A DNA stretch of 64,000 nt from Plasmodium coatneyi (taxonomy: Eukaryota > Apicomplexa > Aconoidasida > Haemosporida > Plasmodiidae): NCBI RefSeq assembly GCF_001680005.1, contig NC_033558.1, positions 712,501 through 776,500 of the forward strand. Direction: 5' to 3'. Shown in pieces: positions 1 through 10,886 of this stretch. Within the stretch, counting starts at the first letter, position 1, and each line of letters begins with the position of its first letter. The notes under the pieces are model-generated. The model was given only the letters and a program-made list of their open reading frames with translations, was not told the origin of the DNA and made no database searches. A program made the translations under genes and the position numbers.

Positions 1-1932
1 GTCTGTGCTGATTACGTTGTTGTTTGGGGCCGTTTGGGTAACGGTGCACTGATTGGCGCCACGCGTGAGTGCGCTACCCCCGTCAGGCACTCCCCCTTTC
101 AACACGGTTCCTTCTCTCTGCAAGTCTACCTTCTCTGAATTGCTTTTCAAATTGATTGGCCCACCCATGGAGTTTACATAATGCAGTCCGTTCGCATGGG
201 GGACTCCTCCACCAAATAAATTCATGCCGCCATAATTGGAGTTCGTCCCATCCGTTCCCATACCAATAACCTCACCCACCTTCCCCTTGTTGTGAAGGTA
301 TCCATAATTGATTAGGTTTCCCCTGCTTTTTAGGTGCCCCTCGGAGATTCCCTTATGGGCGTTCCCCACGCTAATAAGATTTCCACTGTTGGGCGCGTTG
401 GCCATTGGGATACCCGCCAGATGAGTGTCTGAAATGTTACCCTGGTTGCTGTCGTGGCCCATCGGGGCGAAGTGACTTCCTCCCCCTTCCATTCCGAGGG
501 CATTCCCACTTAACGGGTTAGTCATGCTATGTTTTCCATAGCTAGGAAGGTTGCCCCCGTTGGACAGGTTCATCCCTGGAATGCTCATTCCGTTGCTATT
601 AAGTGTACCAGTCAGTAGGGTGCTGTTCAATATTGTCCCTTTATTCATACTGTTGGACCCCTGTGCAGGTGGAACGTTAAACGTGTCCAGCTTATTCATT
701 CCGTTGCCAAAGTTACCTATATGGTTGAAGCTCTGGTTGTTATTCACCCGGTGGTGATGGCTACTCACCGTGTTGGTAAAATTACTGAAGGAGATTTTCT
801 GTCTCAGCTGACCCAACTGATTCAACTGACTCAGGTTTGTCGACATGTTCGACGCATCTACGTCTTTCAATTTATTTCCCTGGTTGTCGAATATTTTCAA
901 ATTTGGGTTCTTGGTGTTGCTCAGATTATCGGGTGTCTGGAAGGGTACTTGGTTCATGGCTGTATCACTGACGGGGGGGTTGTTCCTGGCCATTCCTCCA
1001 TTAATAAAGTTGGATAAGCTGCTTTGCGCATTTCCCACTGCTGCGCTGTTAGTATTCACGTTTGCGTTTGTGCCACCCTGAATCGTGCGGTACATGCTGC
1101 CAAAGAGGCCGTCTTTCATCATGCTATCCACGCGATTGGCCTCGGAGTGGCCGCCCTCATACGCCGCTGCGCTCTTCCCCGACGTTGGCATGGGCCCACC
1201 ACCACTGACCGGATTAACTAGGTATGCACCCATTTGGTTCTCCTTCCCGCGTGTTCCTAAAATGTGCCCCCCGAATACGTTCCCCCCGGAAATGGGGTTA
1301 CTCCCCACGCGGCTTCCGCCAACCGGGGGACCCCCCTTGCCGCTTACCTCCTTGGAGTCCATATACCCCAAATGCTGTTGCGCCCCGGAGAAAATGTACT
1401 CACCGCTTTTCATGGGAACATTCCTGCTGTTGCTAAACGTGTTCATATTCATCCGATTCGCGTCCACTCTATCGAAACCTTTCACATCGGGGTAGATCCC
1501 TTGATTGAAAATATTCTTGCGTGCACTCCCGTCGGCGGGGTTCAGACCTGACGGGGCGGTCCCCATGTTGCTATATATGTGACTGTTTACATTCCCTCCA
1601 CCCATTTTATTGTCCACGTATAAGAGCCCCCCGTTCGCATAAGGCGCGTTGGAGTGCATGTTGTTAAGGTTTACGTGGCTTTGAATTTTACCCACGAATT
1701 CGCCTTGATTGATCTTCGTATTCCCTGCCTGTCTGGAATCACTCACTTTCTGAGCATTCATTTTTAACAGACTGTTTTCTTCGTTGGTGTTTTTAAGAGG
1801 AGTCACTCCTGAGGAAACATTCACACTGTGTGCGTTTTCGAAGTCTGTATTTGCATTAACGTTCAGGTAATTCACTCTCCTTTCGTTAAACCCTTTATAA
1901 AATATGTTTTGGGAAAAATTTTTGTTCTCCAT
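1..1932 (-). CDS. Asn/Gly/Ser-rich conserved protein, N-terminal part (runs off left edge)
   Basis: An open frame begins with ATG at 1932-1930 and stays free of stops to the window edge, giving at least 644 codons. The start reads MENKNFSQNIFYKGFNERR; much of what follows is low complexity, rich in Asn, Gly, Ser, His and Met with recurring GN, GG and NSG pairs. I see no signal peptide, membrane segment or recognised domain in the visible part. Long Asn/Gly-rich stretches are common in Plasmodium nuclear or regulatory proteins, and a conserved domain may lie beyond the edge. Because the frame has no stop inside the window it is easily overlooked. The function is not recognised. The absence of stops over 1.9 kb and the sensible start make coding status fairly secure. 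Confidence 0.8.
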   Translation of the reverse strand, partial: MENKNFSQNIFYKGFNERRVNYLNVNANTDFENAHSVNVSSGVTPLKNTNEENSLLKMNAQKVSDSRQAGNTKINQGEFVGKIQSHVNLNNMHSNAPYANGGLLYVDNKMGGGNVNSHIYSNMGTAPSGLNPADGSARKNIFNQGIYPDVKGFDRVDANRMNMNTFSNSRNVPMKSGEYIFSGAQQHLGYMDSKEVSGKGGPPVGGSRVGSNPISGGNVFGGHILGTRGKENQMGAYLVNPVSGGGPMPTSGKSAAAYEGGHSEANRVDSMMKDGLFGSMYRTIQGGTNANVNTNSAAVGNAQSSLSNFINGGMARNNPPVSDTAMNQVPFQTPDNLSNTKNPNLKIFDNQGNKLKDVDASNMSTNLSQLNQLGQLRQKISFSNFTNTVSSHHHRVNNNQSFNHIGNFGNGMNKLDTFNVPPAQGSNSMNKGTILNSTLLTGTLNSNGMSIPGMNLSNGGNLPSYGKHSMTNPLSGNALGMEGGGSHFAPMGHDSNQGNISDTHLAGIPMANAPNSGNLISVGNAHKGISEGHLKSRGNLINYGYLHNKGKVGEVIGMGTDGTNSNYGGMNLFGGGVPHANGLHYVNSMGGPINLKSNSEKVDLQREGTVLKGGVPDGGSALTRGANQCTVTQTAPNNNVISTD

Positions 1933-3403
1933 TTGGGGGCTGATCCGGGAGGTGCAAAGGCTTGGGGAGCTGATTCGGCCGATTAGTTGGATGCGCCGTT
2001 CAGCAGCTACGATCAGCCACTTAGCAGACCTCTCCTCTTTTCACATGCGCGAAGCACAGTGAACAAATCTGCGCAAAGGGGGAGTAAGTCTAAGATGGAG
2101 CTGCCACAGGAAAGGAAAAAATTACGAACGGGTTACAAAAAAAGGGAGACCCATCGCAAATGCCGATAGGTTTGATCAGCACGTCTCTCCTACTCGCGTT
2201 GCCCCTTCGTTCTCTGTAACACGCGCTGAAAATTAACCTTCTGTGTGAAGATTTCCACGCGCCCTTACCAATGCCCGTTGGTCTGTACACGCATGTTCAC
2301 CTGTGTGCATTCCCGAGGAGTATATTTTCGGAAAAAAAAAAAAAAAAAATTTCACTCTGCAATATTTGAAATTTGCGCGGGTATGTTTTGTTCCCCCATG
2401 GCGCAAAGCTCGAAAGAAATTCTTTTTTTTTTTTTTTTTTTTTTTTGCACAAAAATGGGCGACGTGCAAAGGGTGGAAGTGACGCCTAAAGGTAAAACAC
2501 ACAAATGCACAAACATACAAAATGGAACATACATAATCAAACATACACAATCAAACACGTAATGACGCGTGAAAACAATCGTGCTATAAGGACCAACGGG
2601 CCAGGCGAACAAACGGTGTAAAGATAGTAACGAAGGAATTGTCCCATTGCATATAGTGTCTTTATTGCGAAAAAAAAAAAAAAAAAAATGCATTCGTATC
2701 AAGGCGCTAACACAGCGACAATCCGTTTAAAACGAAACAGGAACGCACACACAAATGGATTGCACTCCCCTGATTGGAGGTGAACAAACTGGTGGACAGA
2801 AGACGCTTCCTTTCCTTTTGTCCCAAACGAGTTTTGACAAAACTGCGCGAAGAGGGGCCGAACGGAAAAATCGCCCAACTGGCTGTAAGCAGTGTTCCCG
2901 AGATGGACCAATTCACGTGTGCGCATTGGCAAGAAAGAGAAAAAAAAAATAAAAAAAAAAAACGCTGTAACAAAGGATAACAAGTGGGCAATTTAAAGGA
3001 ACTGAAAAAGCTGGAAAATGCCGTGTCCCTCATTTGCCTTCTCTCCAATTTGGTTGCCCATTTGTGTGTTTATAATGAAGTGCTACATGGAAAAGTAAGT
3101 GTATGCCGGGGTTCCTCCTCTCTATGTCATCTTCCACCCGGCTTTCAAACACTATATAGTGGTGAAAAAGAAAAAAAAAATTACACAATAAACCCAACCC
3201 CGCTCCCCATTGAGTGAGCACCATTTTGGATGACCAAGGAGTGCTCTCCCAAATGCAGGTAGGGCAGACGGCTCACTACTCCTTTCATGTTCTTCGCGCT
3301 GGGGGGTAACTCTCCTATTCGCACCCTACTCGAAATGGCCTAGAACGAGGCGCACCTCTAATGGGTTGCATGATTGACTCTGCCTAAGTAACTCTCCAAC
3401 AGG

Positions 3404-3434
<31 letters not shown>

Positions 3435-4116
3435 ACAATCATGTGCATGCATATTGTGGATGCCCGTGTAGCCAGTTCACACATGTCGACGCTAAATGTA
3501 GCAATAAACCGAATCGTGAACGGAAACAAAATTATGCAAAGATAAAATAATGCGCTGGTAGGCTGGGACAATTACCATATTTAGAGGGTGAGCATTCCGA
3601 GTATTAACCCGCATAGGGGGAAACACTCGTGAGGGCGACTCACCAAGCAGATTCTTCACTCCCTAAACGTGGCGCAAAAATGTCGCTTAACTGGGTGTAG
3701 CTCGCTCGTCCCGTTTGATCACTCCTATATGGTATCGCTCCGACGCGAATTTGAATGAAAAATGCCAAAACCACTGCCGAAGGAAAAGAACCCTCTTTCC
3801 CATTCGAGGCGACTTCTCCTAATGGCCCACTGCTCACCTATCGCGACGCGGGATAAGCATGTGCAGGCTGCGTTTAGCACGCATGCCTAGGTATGCATCC
3901 CTCTCTGTAACAACGCGGTGGTGACACGGCAGCTACTTACATCGGAAGGGTACCTCATGTGGTGCCAGTAGGAGGATTTTTTTTTGTTTAACTGGTTTGC
4001 CTCTAGTTGGGAGGAGTGTGCGGGTGGGGTAAGACTTACCCCGGTTGGAGCTCCCCACTTTGCGGGCCTAATGTGCACTCCCACGCCGCTGCGACGCAGC
4101 AGGGCGCGAGGGGAAA
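1933..4116. other. Intergenic region between divergent genes
   Basis: About 2.2 kb separates the start of the Asn-rich gene (-) from the start of the GTPase gene (+), so both 5' flanks lie here. It holds long homopolymer runs (A at about 2332-2349, T at 2423-2446, A at 2670-2688, A at 3403-3433). Short frames here are mostly made by these runs or by GC-rich noise and look non-coding. No RNA gene is recognised. Confidence 0.6.
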
Positions 4117-6324
4117 ATGGCCCTCACGTTTCTGCTTCTGCTGGGATGTATGACGCAGGGCACACTGGGGATGAACGTATCGCATCCCCACGCAGCAAAG
4201 AGCATTGAATGCACACATAAACGGAGCATGAGGAAGCTTAATTTTTTAAGCAGAAGTAACTACCGTCCTGTTCACCTGCACAAAAATCGAGTGGAAAACA
4301 AAAAGGAGACAAGTCCAGAAGAACAGGACGCGCCAACCTTCGATGAATATTTTAACAAACGGGCAGAGGAAGACTACACCAAGTTAGAAGCGGAGAAGCT
4401 AAAAATCATGAGGGAGAATGCCACGACGTATAGGGACGAAATTAGGAAGGTACTTGAACGAAGTTACAAAAGTGAGTATGAGAAATTGCTAAAGGAGGAG
4501 AAGGAGGATGAAGAAGTGAGCACACAGGTTCACGAAAATCTTAAAATAACGTTCCTCATGAAGGAGAATATAAACAACTTTCTGTTCACTCGGTATAGCT
4601 ATATGATAAACCGGCTGAAGGAGCAGTCCGCTATTTTGAGGAGCCTGCGTGGGGGCGCAGCGGGGGACACCAAAACGGGCAACACCACTGAGGAAAAACT
4701 CACCGATGTGAAGACCTCCGATGAGAAGACCTCCGATGTGAAGACCTCCGATATGAAGACCACCGAGGGGATGCACAGCGATGAGGAAAGTGACCCCCTC
4801 GAATCCGTACAATTCTTCAAACCGCAAACCGGCTTCGCCCGAGGGAGCTGCGCCGAGGCGAAGAATTGTTCCACCTTTAGTGACCACATCTTTGCTAATG
4901 CCAAGTTGCTACTCGGCACGAAGAGGAACGCACCAGTTGGTTCTTCCTACACACTGGACGAGGAGCAAGTCAACCAGGAGGAAATAAACGAAAAGGAAAA
5001 CCCCATGTCGGGGAGCCTAACGGAGGAAGGGGAAACCGAACAGAAGCTATTCTCAAGAAGTAATGTATCCGCTCTGGAGCTCTTCAAAAACAACGTTAAC
5101 ACATTCCTCTCCTACAAAAAGGAAAACATAATAAAAAACAACCTGCATGAGGATCTACTGTATGGAAGAGTGAAGGTCCACTGGTTCCCCAAATTTATGA
5201 AAAGGATCATCGCAAAACTGCCCGATTATATTAAAGTGAGTGATATAATTGTGGAGGTCAGAAATGGAATCATCCCCTTCGTGTTCGATGACCTATACGC
5301 GTTAGACATTTTTAATTTTAGGACAAACAAGCCAAGGATAATTGTCTACACGAATTGTGATCGGTCTTCCCTTAAGGGGAATGAAGAATGGGGGAGCTTC
5401 TACAGGAGGAAGCTCTTCTGGTACGATAAACACTTCAATAGAAAAATAGAAAACAGAGAGGACATGAAAAATCAACTCAAAAAAAGTGCAGTCATATTTG
5501 TGGATGCGAAAAATGGGAGGAAGGAAATTATTGTTTTGAAAAAATTAATTAACAGATTATGTCACCATGTGATTGAGCGGAAAAAAAGAAAGGGTATACA
5601 TAACTACAAAGTGAAGTGCATTTTTCTCGGCCTACCCAACGTTGGGAAGTCGGCTCTTATTAACCGTTTGCTCGAGGTGAAAAAGCCAAAATCGTATGAT
5701 TACCCAGGTCTCACCACTAACATACAAATGTATTCTTCCAAAAAGTATGAACTTATTGACACGCCTGGAATATTGGCCCCCAATCTGTATACACTTAGGG
5801 AGAGGGTCATCACCAGCAAGAACGCCATCCTGGATAGAATTTATAACCGACACCCCAGTGACGACAACAATGGGGAAAACGTCGCACACATACGCAACTA
5901 CAACAGTTACATGCACGTGGAAAATAATATTTACCTACTTGCTCTCTGCAATCACATAACCCCCAAAATGTACGACATATACAACGTTGCGGAAACGCTC
6001 CTACAAAATATCCATCGTGCTTATCTTTACGACAATGAGTATGTAGACATGTCTAGAATTATAAAGCGCTATGAAATTAGCTTCACGGATTGCCTTGACT
6101 TTGAGGGGAAATTCTCTGCCTACCATTTTATACAGCGCCTGGCAAGGGATCGCTTCCACAACGACCTGAACCAGGCCTCCATGCGTCTCGTCACGGACTT
6201 TCGCAAGGGCTACCTGGGCCGCATGACGCTCAGCTATCCTCTCTACTTTAACCGGCGTGCCATTCGACTGCGTGTGGCGGATCGGTACACACGTCAGCCT
6301 GGGGATCGCTACGTGGGTTGGTGA
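4117..6324 (+). CDS. Circularly permuted GTPase (YlqF/MTG1-type) with secretory leader
   Basis: The 735-residue single-exon protein starts with a hydrophobic leader (MALTFLLLLGCMTQG) followed by a basic, hydroxylated stretch, the usual form of a bipartite apicoplast-targeting region. The GTPase motifs are in permuted order. A DIIVEVRNGIIPF box near residue 374 matches the DxRxP box of the YlqF/Mtg1 family. A G4-like TNCD lies near 411, then the P-loop GLPNVGKS near 505, the G2 region YPGLTTN near 528, and G3 DTPG near 547. Family members help assemble the large ribosomal subunit, so an organellar (probably apicoplast) ribosome role is inferred. The G4 motif departs from the usual NKxD. Residues about 195-215 are a small SDxKT repeat. 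The length exceeds bacterial YlqF (about 280), mainly through the N-terminal extension. Family assignment is good; location is an inference. Confidence 0.85.
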   Translation: MALTFLLLLGCMTQGTLGMNVSHPHAAKSIECTHKRSMRKLNFLSRSNYRPVHLHKNRVENKKETSPEEQDAPTFDEYFNKRAEEDYTKLEAEKLKIMRENATTYRDEIRKVLERSYKSEYEKLLKEEKEDEEVSTQVHENLKITFLMKENINNFLFTRYSYMINRLKEQSAILRSLRGGAAGDTKTGNTTEEKLTDVKTSDEKTSDVKTSDMKTTEGMHSDEESDPLESVQFFKPQTGFARGSCAEAKNCSTFSDHIFANAKLLLGTKRNAPVGSSYTLDEEQVNQEEINEKENPMSGSLTEEGETEQKLFSRSNVSALELFKNNVNTFLSYKKENIIKNNLHEDLLYGRVKVHWFPKFMKRIIAKLPDYIKVSDIIVEVRNGIIPFVFDDLYALDIFNFRTNKPRIIVYTNCDRSSLKGNEEWGSFYRRKLFWYDKHFNRKIENREDMKNQLKKSAVIFVDAKNGRKEIIVLKKLINRLCHHVIERKKRKGIHNYKVKCIFLGLPNVGKSALINRLLEVKKPKSYDYPGLTTNIQMYSSKKYELIDTPGILAPNLYTLRERVITSKNAILDRIYNRHPSDDNNGENVAHIRNYNSYMHVENNIYLLALCNHITPKMYDIYNVAETLLQNIHRAYLYDNEYVDMSRIIKRYEISFTDCLDFEGKFSAYHFIQRLARDRFHNDLNQASMRLVTDFRKGYLGRMTLSYPLYFNRRAIRLRVADRYTRQPGDRYVGW
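4699..4758 (+). repeat. 15-bp coding minisatellite in the GTPase gene
   Basis: Four imperfect in-frame copies of a 15-bp unit related to ACCTCCGATGTGAAG encode the SDxKT repeat. The period is a multiple of three, so copy-number change would keep the frame. Confidence 0.8.
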
Positions 6325-7008
6325 TCCGCGAAGCGACGGTGCATCGGTGGTATATGCTCATCGGTGTCATTCTCAGCGACGCCATTTTGTTTGCTTCGCC
6401 GTGGTGCCATTTTGTTTACTTCACCGCGGCGCCATTTTTTTTTTTTTTTTTTTGTTCCACCTTGCTAACATACATGTTAATTAAAAACAAAGGGGGTGTT
6501 CGAAGTGAGTCAAAGGGAGGAAAAAGAAGGTCATTGGCAATGGGCCAGCAGCGGGCCGCAATAAATCAAACTGGCTGGTTTATCGGTAAGTTACCCCCCA
6601 CTTACCCCTTTCTTCCCCAAAAAGGGGGGGAGAGGGCGACTCCCTTTTTGGCTAAATTTACTTAAAATTGAAAAATTGCAAGGGAATCCTTCGCAAGGAC
6701 CATCGCCCTATGATTTGGCAGGCTCGACAGGGGACGCGGATATAGAAGGTCAATCTGGGCAACCTATCCGGAGGGTTGACCCGTTGCACCTACCAGTTGG
6801 ATAAGCTAAAATGACCGCCGCTCTTCCGCTCTGGCTGCTTCGCTCCTGGCCAGCTGGAAAGGAGCAAAAAAGGAAAAAGGTGCACAAGTGGATCAGCGGG
6901 GGAAAGTTGTACAACCATGCGCATACACACACACACGGGTGTTAATGTATATGTGTATGTGTGGGGAAGACCGAACGTTTTCACACTGATCAGTTGGTCC
7001 GATGTGCA
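6325..7008. other. Intergenic region between convergent 3' ends
   Basis: About 0.7 kb between the ends of the GTPase and FES1 genes. It has a T run near 6436-6453 and a short CA/TG-rich microsatellite near 6920-6962. Nothing coding is seen. Confidence 0.6.
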
Positions 7009-8060
7009 CTACCTGGTCAACTTCAAACAGTCGGTGAACAACTCGATCTCCTGAGACACGTCGTACGACGCGCTGTCCTGCACAACGCGGAGGTAGGCCA
7101 AGCGGTCCTCTATCAACCCCTTCATGTTATGGAGGTAACCCGACTTGGCCAACTTATGCCGATGGTTCTGAATGAGAGCTAAAAACAGTTCGGCTGTCGT
7201 TTCCCCATACTGTATGCCTGTTTCGTCGATATTTTTGTTATTAGCAAGACATATTAGTCCCTTCATTATTTCATTTTTTAAAAAAATATCAAACGAAATT
7301 TTATTCTGGTGAACTAGATGCTTTAGCAGCAGAGCCGACTTCTCCTGGTACTGGTAAATGTTTGTCTGCATCCCATACACTAAAAAGCCGACTCCGCCAT
7401 AGTCAATGAATTTATTTTCCGCCTCATCATGGTGTCTGATCAGGGCAGAAATAGCTGTTATTAGCTTCTTATCGATCGCCGTCTTTTGGGATTCCTGTAG
7501 TTTCAGCAACAATGTTTTTAAACCGTTTTTTTTGAAGACACATTCTTGTAATTCTGGATTGTTTGAGAGAGCTAGCGAAAATATTTGCAACACAGACTCT
7601 AGGATGTGATTATTCGTCTGGTTTAGCAATTTTAACAAAGGGTCTATTGCGTTTATCTTGTGAAGATTACGAGAGACCTCTGGATACTCGTCCACTAGCC
7701 TTTCCACAATCTTGGCGGAGGCCAGGACAATCCCTTCATCTGCATTTTCAAAGTTGCGCACTGCTTCGTTTATCGCTTCGTATGGGTCCTCCACTTGACT
7801 CAGGGCCTCCTTGATCGCCCCCTGGAGGAACTCGATGTCTTCCTTCGTTAGCCGTTTGTTTGTGTCGATGGTGCCGTCTGCGGGGGGGAATAGCAGGTAT
7901 GAGTGGTGGTACAGTGAGGAAGCAGTGGAGAAGCGGTGTGATAATGTCGCCACCAAAGCATAGATCCACGCGTGAAGTCCACACGCCCAGGTGGGCCCCG
8001 ACACTTACCTGCATATTTAGTCGACCATTTGAGGAGCCCTGGCCAATTTATGTTTACCAT
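7009..8060 (-). CDS. FES1: Hsp70 nucleotide exchange factor, FES1/HspBP1 family
   Basis: Two exons are supported: 8060-8009 (52 nt) and 7877-7009 (869 nt), joined by a GTAAGT...GCAG intron of 131 nt. Together they give 306 residues. The first exon encodes MVNINWPGLLKWSTKYA; the LLKWS element is the hallmark N-terminus of Fes1 proteins, which supports this start over in-frame codons inside the intron. The rest is an armadillo-like helical repeat region with the sequence order typical of Fes1/HspBP1. Family members bind the Hsp70 nucleotide-binding lobe in the cytosol and speed ADP release. The length is close to yeast Fes1 (about 290) and human HspBP1 (about 360). It lies tail-to-tail with the GTPase gene. 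Confidence 0.9.
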
Positions 8061-9906
8061 GTTCTGTTCTCCTTCTTGCTCTGTTTGGGACTGCGGGGCT
8101 GCAGAGCCGTGCGCGTGGAAGTGCGTGTGAGGGGGGACGTAAGCTACACAAAAAAACAGCGTTCACACGTTTGCGGTGTACATATGTGGTGGTTATACTT
8201 TGGCGCTAAGTGAGGGCAGTTTTTTTTTTTTTTTTTTTTTTTTTTTCCCCTTTGTTGCTAAAAAATGGTAATATATATTTTATCTTCGTGGGGAATGACT
8301 CCTGGCCCTTTTCCACAAAGGTGAAGTGGAAAAAAAAAAAAAAAAAGGGCGAATCGGTGGAATGTTGCTAAGGAGGCGTAACTTTTCTCCTTCCACTTGG
8401 CCACGCGATGAGAGAAGTACCTATACTTGTGGTGACGTTATTTATCGCATGACGAAGCGCTTAGCTTGGGATTCCCTTCCCTTCCTGTTGCGTTTACTCA
8501 TAACGGAGAAAAAAAAAAAAAAAAAAGAACAAATTAGCAAGTGCGCACAGTACAATCGTACACTTTTACGCGAAATGTGCCTCTACACTTAATTCCTGTG
8601 TGAAATTTTACAAAAAAGGAGAAAACAATCACAAATCACATTTTTTTTTTTTTTTTTTCCGCATCACCTTACGTTATATGCCTCCTATGGTGAACGCCAA
8701 AATGGCAGAAAGTGCGCCCAGCCACTGTGTAGGCAATCACACGAGGAAATGAAGCGTCCCCGCATGGCGCAACAGTGAACAGGAGTTTCCTTTAAGAAAA
8801 AAAAAATAAAAATAAGTTTCTTTTTTAAAAAATAAAATGATAACCCACCGTTTTCCTTAATAAAAAAAATGATAAATGGGTGAGCCGTTTGAGGGAACCA
8901 TATGAGCATCGTACCCACGGAGCGAATCACAAACGGAGAACGTGCTTCCTCCACCAGGTCGTTTTTATTGTGGAGAAGGACAACATATGCATTGGCGCTC
9001 TTTCTGTGGGGGGGTTCTCCCATCACACGGGTGAGGCGACAACTTCTCGCTTCCCTATAACGTGGTGTGAAGGACCGTTCGAAAAGGAAATCCACGATGA
9101 CTACTTACATATTGTGCAGTGGGGGAAGGAATCCAACACGTTGTTGCAACACCGAAAATTGTAGCAGCCACCTGGTTTTGTCCCCACGAACAAATGCAGG
9201 GGTGATCAATTGGAATGGTCCAATAGGTGGGGGAACCAAAGAATAAGCATATGGAGAAAAACGGCCAAGGATCCACATGCCCACCACCCACGCATCCCCC
9301 CTTGTGCAGGTTAATTAACCAAAATGGGAAAAAAAAAAAAAAAAAAAAAAAAAAAAACAGCCACAATTTTGCACACATGTACATACACTCATAGGAAGGC
9401 ACACCGCACAGTTCAGGTTCCCCCATTCAAACGTCTACTTCTTAAAAAAATAAAAAACAAACGTGGCAACATTATTTACCCATTTAAGAACTATTTAAGT
9501 CTCCTGCGTCGAATGAGCAGTCTCACATTTTCTCATGTCTAATTATTAACCGTGTAATGTATGAAGTTGTACCTTGACCTGTCTCTCCCCCCCCTGCGTT
9601 AATTCGTTCTTGTGCAGCGTTGCTAAACGTTGCAACTCCAGCAAAAAAGCAATAACCAGGAAATAGCATATCTGTGTCGTCCCTTGTCCTTTTTTGCCGC
9701 CTCGATTGTCTGCGCCATGTTGTGACGCGTTTTCCCCTGTCGCATTTCTCTTTGGAGCGCTCTCTCTAAATTTACACATACACACGTGCATATAACCAAG
9801 CGGGCGAATCCATCTGCTGCTCCAGAGGAGGGTCATACCTGTCTACTCTCCTTAAGGTTATTCCCACGAACACTGAAACCACTTCCCCACCTTCGTCACG
9901 AGAACC
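8061..9906. other. Intergenic region with many homopolymer runs
   Basis: About 1.85 kb between the divergent starts of FES1 (-) and the coiled-coil gene (+). It holds T at about 8220-8246, A near 8329-8346 and 8509-8526, T near 8641-8658 and A at 9329-9357. No convincing exon or RNA gene is seen. Confidence 0.6.
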
Positions 9907-10524
9907 ATGGCCAGGAGCAACGTATCGGAGAACGAAATTATCAGCAAAATAAACGCAATAAACCTGAAGGATGGGAAGAGTCCCCCGTCCGTGAGCGTGA
10001 AGAACTACACAAAAATTATCGCTCACAAGCTGCGAAAAAATAGGGAGGGAATTATTTCCTGCAAGGAGCAGATCCGAAACCTGGAGTTTCTAACAAGGCG
10101 GATGCACAGCGAACTATCCGATGGAAACAAGGAGTTAAAAAAATTAAAAAAAAATATAGTAAAGTCCGACATGCTAAATGCTCAACTGGAGGTAAATATT
10201 ATGAGCCAAACGAGGAGGAACAATTCACATAAAAGTAGAATTTCCCTTTTAAAAAAAAAAAAAATGAGCATTAACAAGGAGAAGGGCATTATCGACAGTG
10301 ACATTAACTACATGGAAACGAGAGCAACCATGATAAAACGCAACGTCGAAGAAAATGAGGAGAAATATTACAAATTGATTGGCGCTAAGGATAAACTGCA
10401 CAACGAAATGGTGAAGTTTAAAAAGGACCGAAAGGATTTGCAGCACCATTTGAACCACACCAAGAGGAATCATGATCTTTTGAAAAACCAGATGCAGAAT
10501 TTTATCGTAAATATGGGCCCATAG
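9907..10524 (+). CDS. Basic coiled-coil protein of unknown function
   Basis: A single-exon gene of 205 residues starting MARSNVSENEIISKINAINL. Almost the whole protein from about residue 35 is charged and heptad-like (long runs of Lys/Glu/Asp/Asn with regular Leu/Ile/Met), so a continuous coiled coil with a strongly basic charge is predicted. There is no signal peptide, membrane segment or catalytic motif. A short run of Lys codons near residue 115-120 is a simple-sequence stretch. I do not recognise the family; such proteins in Plasmodium are often cytoskeletal or centrosomal, but nothing in the sequence fixes this. The ATG is preceded by an ACC context and frame use is consistent throughout. 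Confidence 0.75.
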   Translation: MARSNVSENEIISKINAINLKDGKSPPSVSVKNYTKIIAHKLRKNREGIISCKEQIRNLEFLTRRMHSELSDGNKELKKLKKNIVKSDMLNAQLEVNIMSQTRRNNSHKSRISLLKKKKMSINKEKGIIDSDINYMETRATMIKRNVEENEEKYYKLIGAKDKLHNEMVKFKKDRKDLQHHLNHTKRNHDLLKNQMQNFIVNMGP

Positions 10525-10886
10525 GAGGAGCGTGCAGTTGGGTTCCCCCTCCAGGTGCCACGTTAGCATGGTGCTCAACATTGATTGGTACACAATCAGC
10601 ACATACAAATGATGAGGAGATGCTCGCTGTGCAACGTTTTACCCATGTTGTCTTCTCCACGTGCGAAGGGCATTACGTTCCTGTCAAACGTAGCATATGC
10701 ACACACCTATGCAGCGGGGAGGTGCACCATTTGCACCCTGAATAAACATTCCCCCGAGCGTACGCCGCGCACGTCTAAACGGGGAAGTAAATGTTTTGCA
10801 ACTTCCGGGGGGTCTTCCCAAGTGCGGGTTCTTAAACGCCATTCACACCATCACGCACACAATCAGTTACACCCTGCCGATGCGGC
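10525..10886. other. Short intergenic region between convergent genes
   Basis: About 360 bp between the stop of the coiled-coil gene and the stop of RRP4. I see no feature in it beyond ordinary 3' flank sequence. Confidence 0.6.

Noticed and set aside
2245..2562. Open frames on both strands of about 105 codons near 2.2-2.6 kb
   Set aside because: They are carried by poly(A)/poly(T) runs, overlap on both strands and show no protein-like composition.
7748..8014. Longer reading through the FES1 intron giving alternative N-termini
   Set aside because: The LLKWS first exon and a clean GT-AG intron give the family N-terminus; the read-through segment is unlike Fes1.
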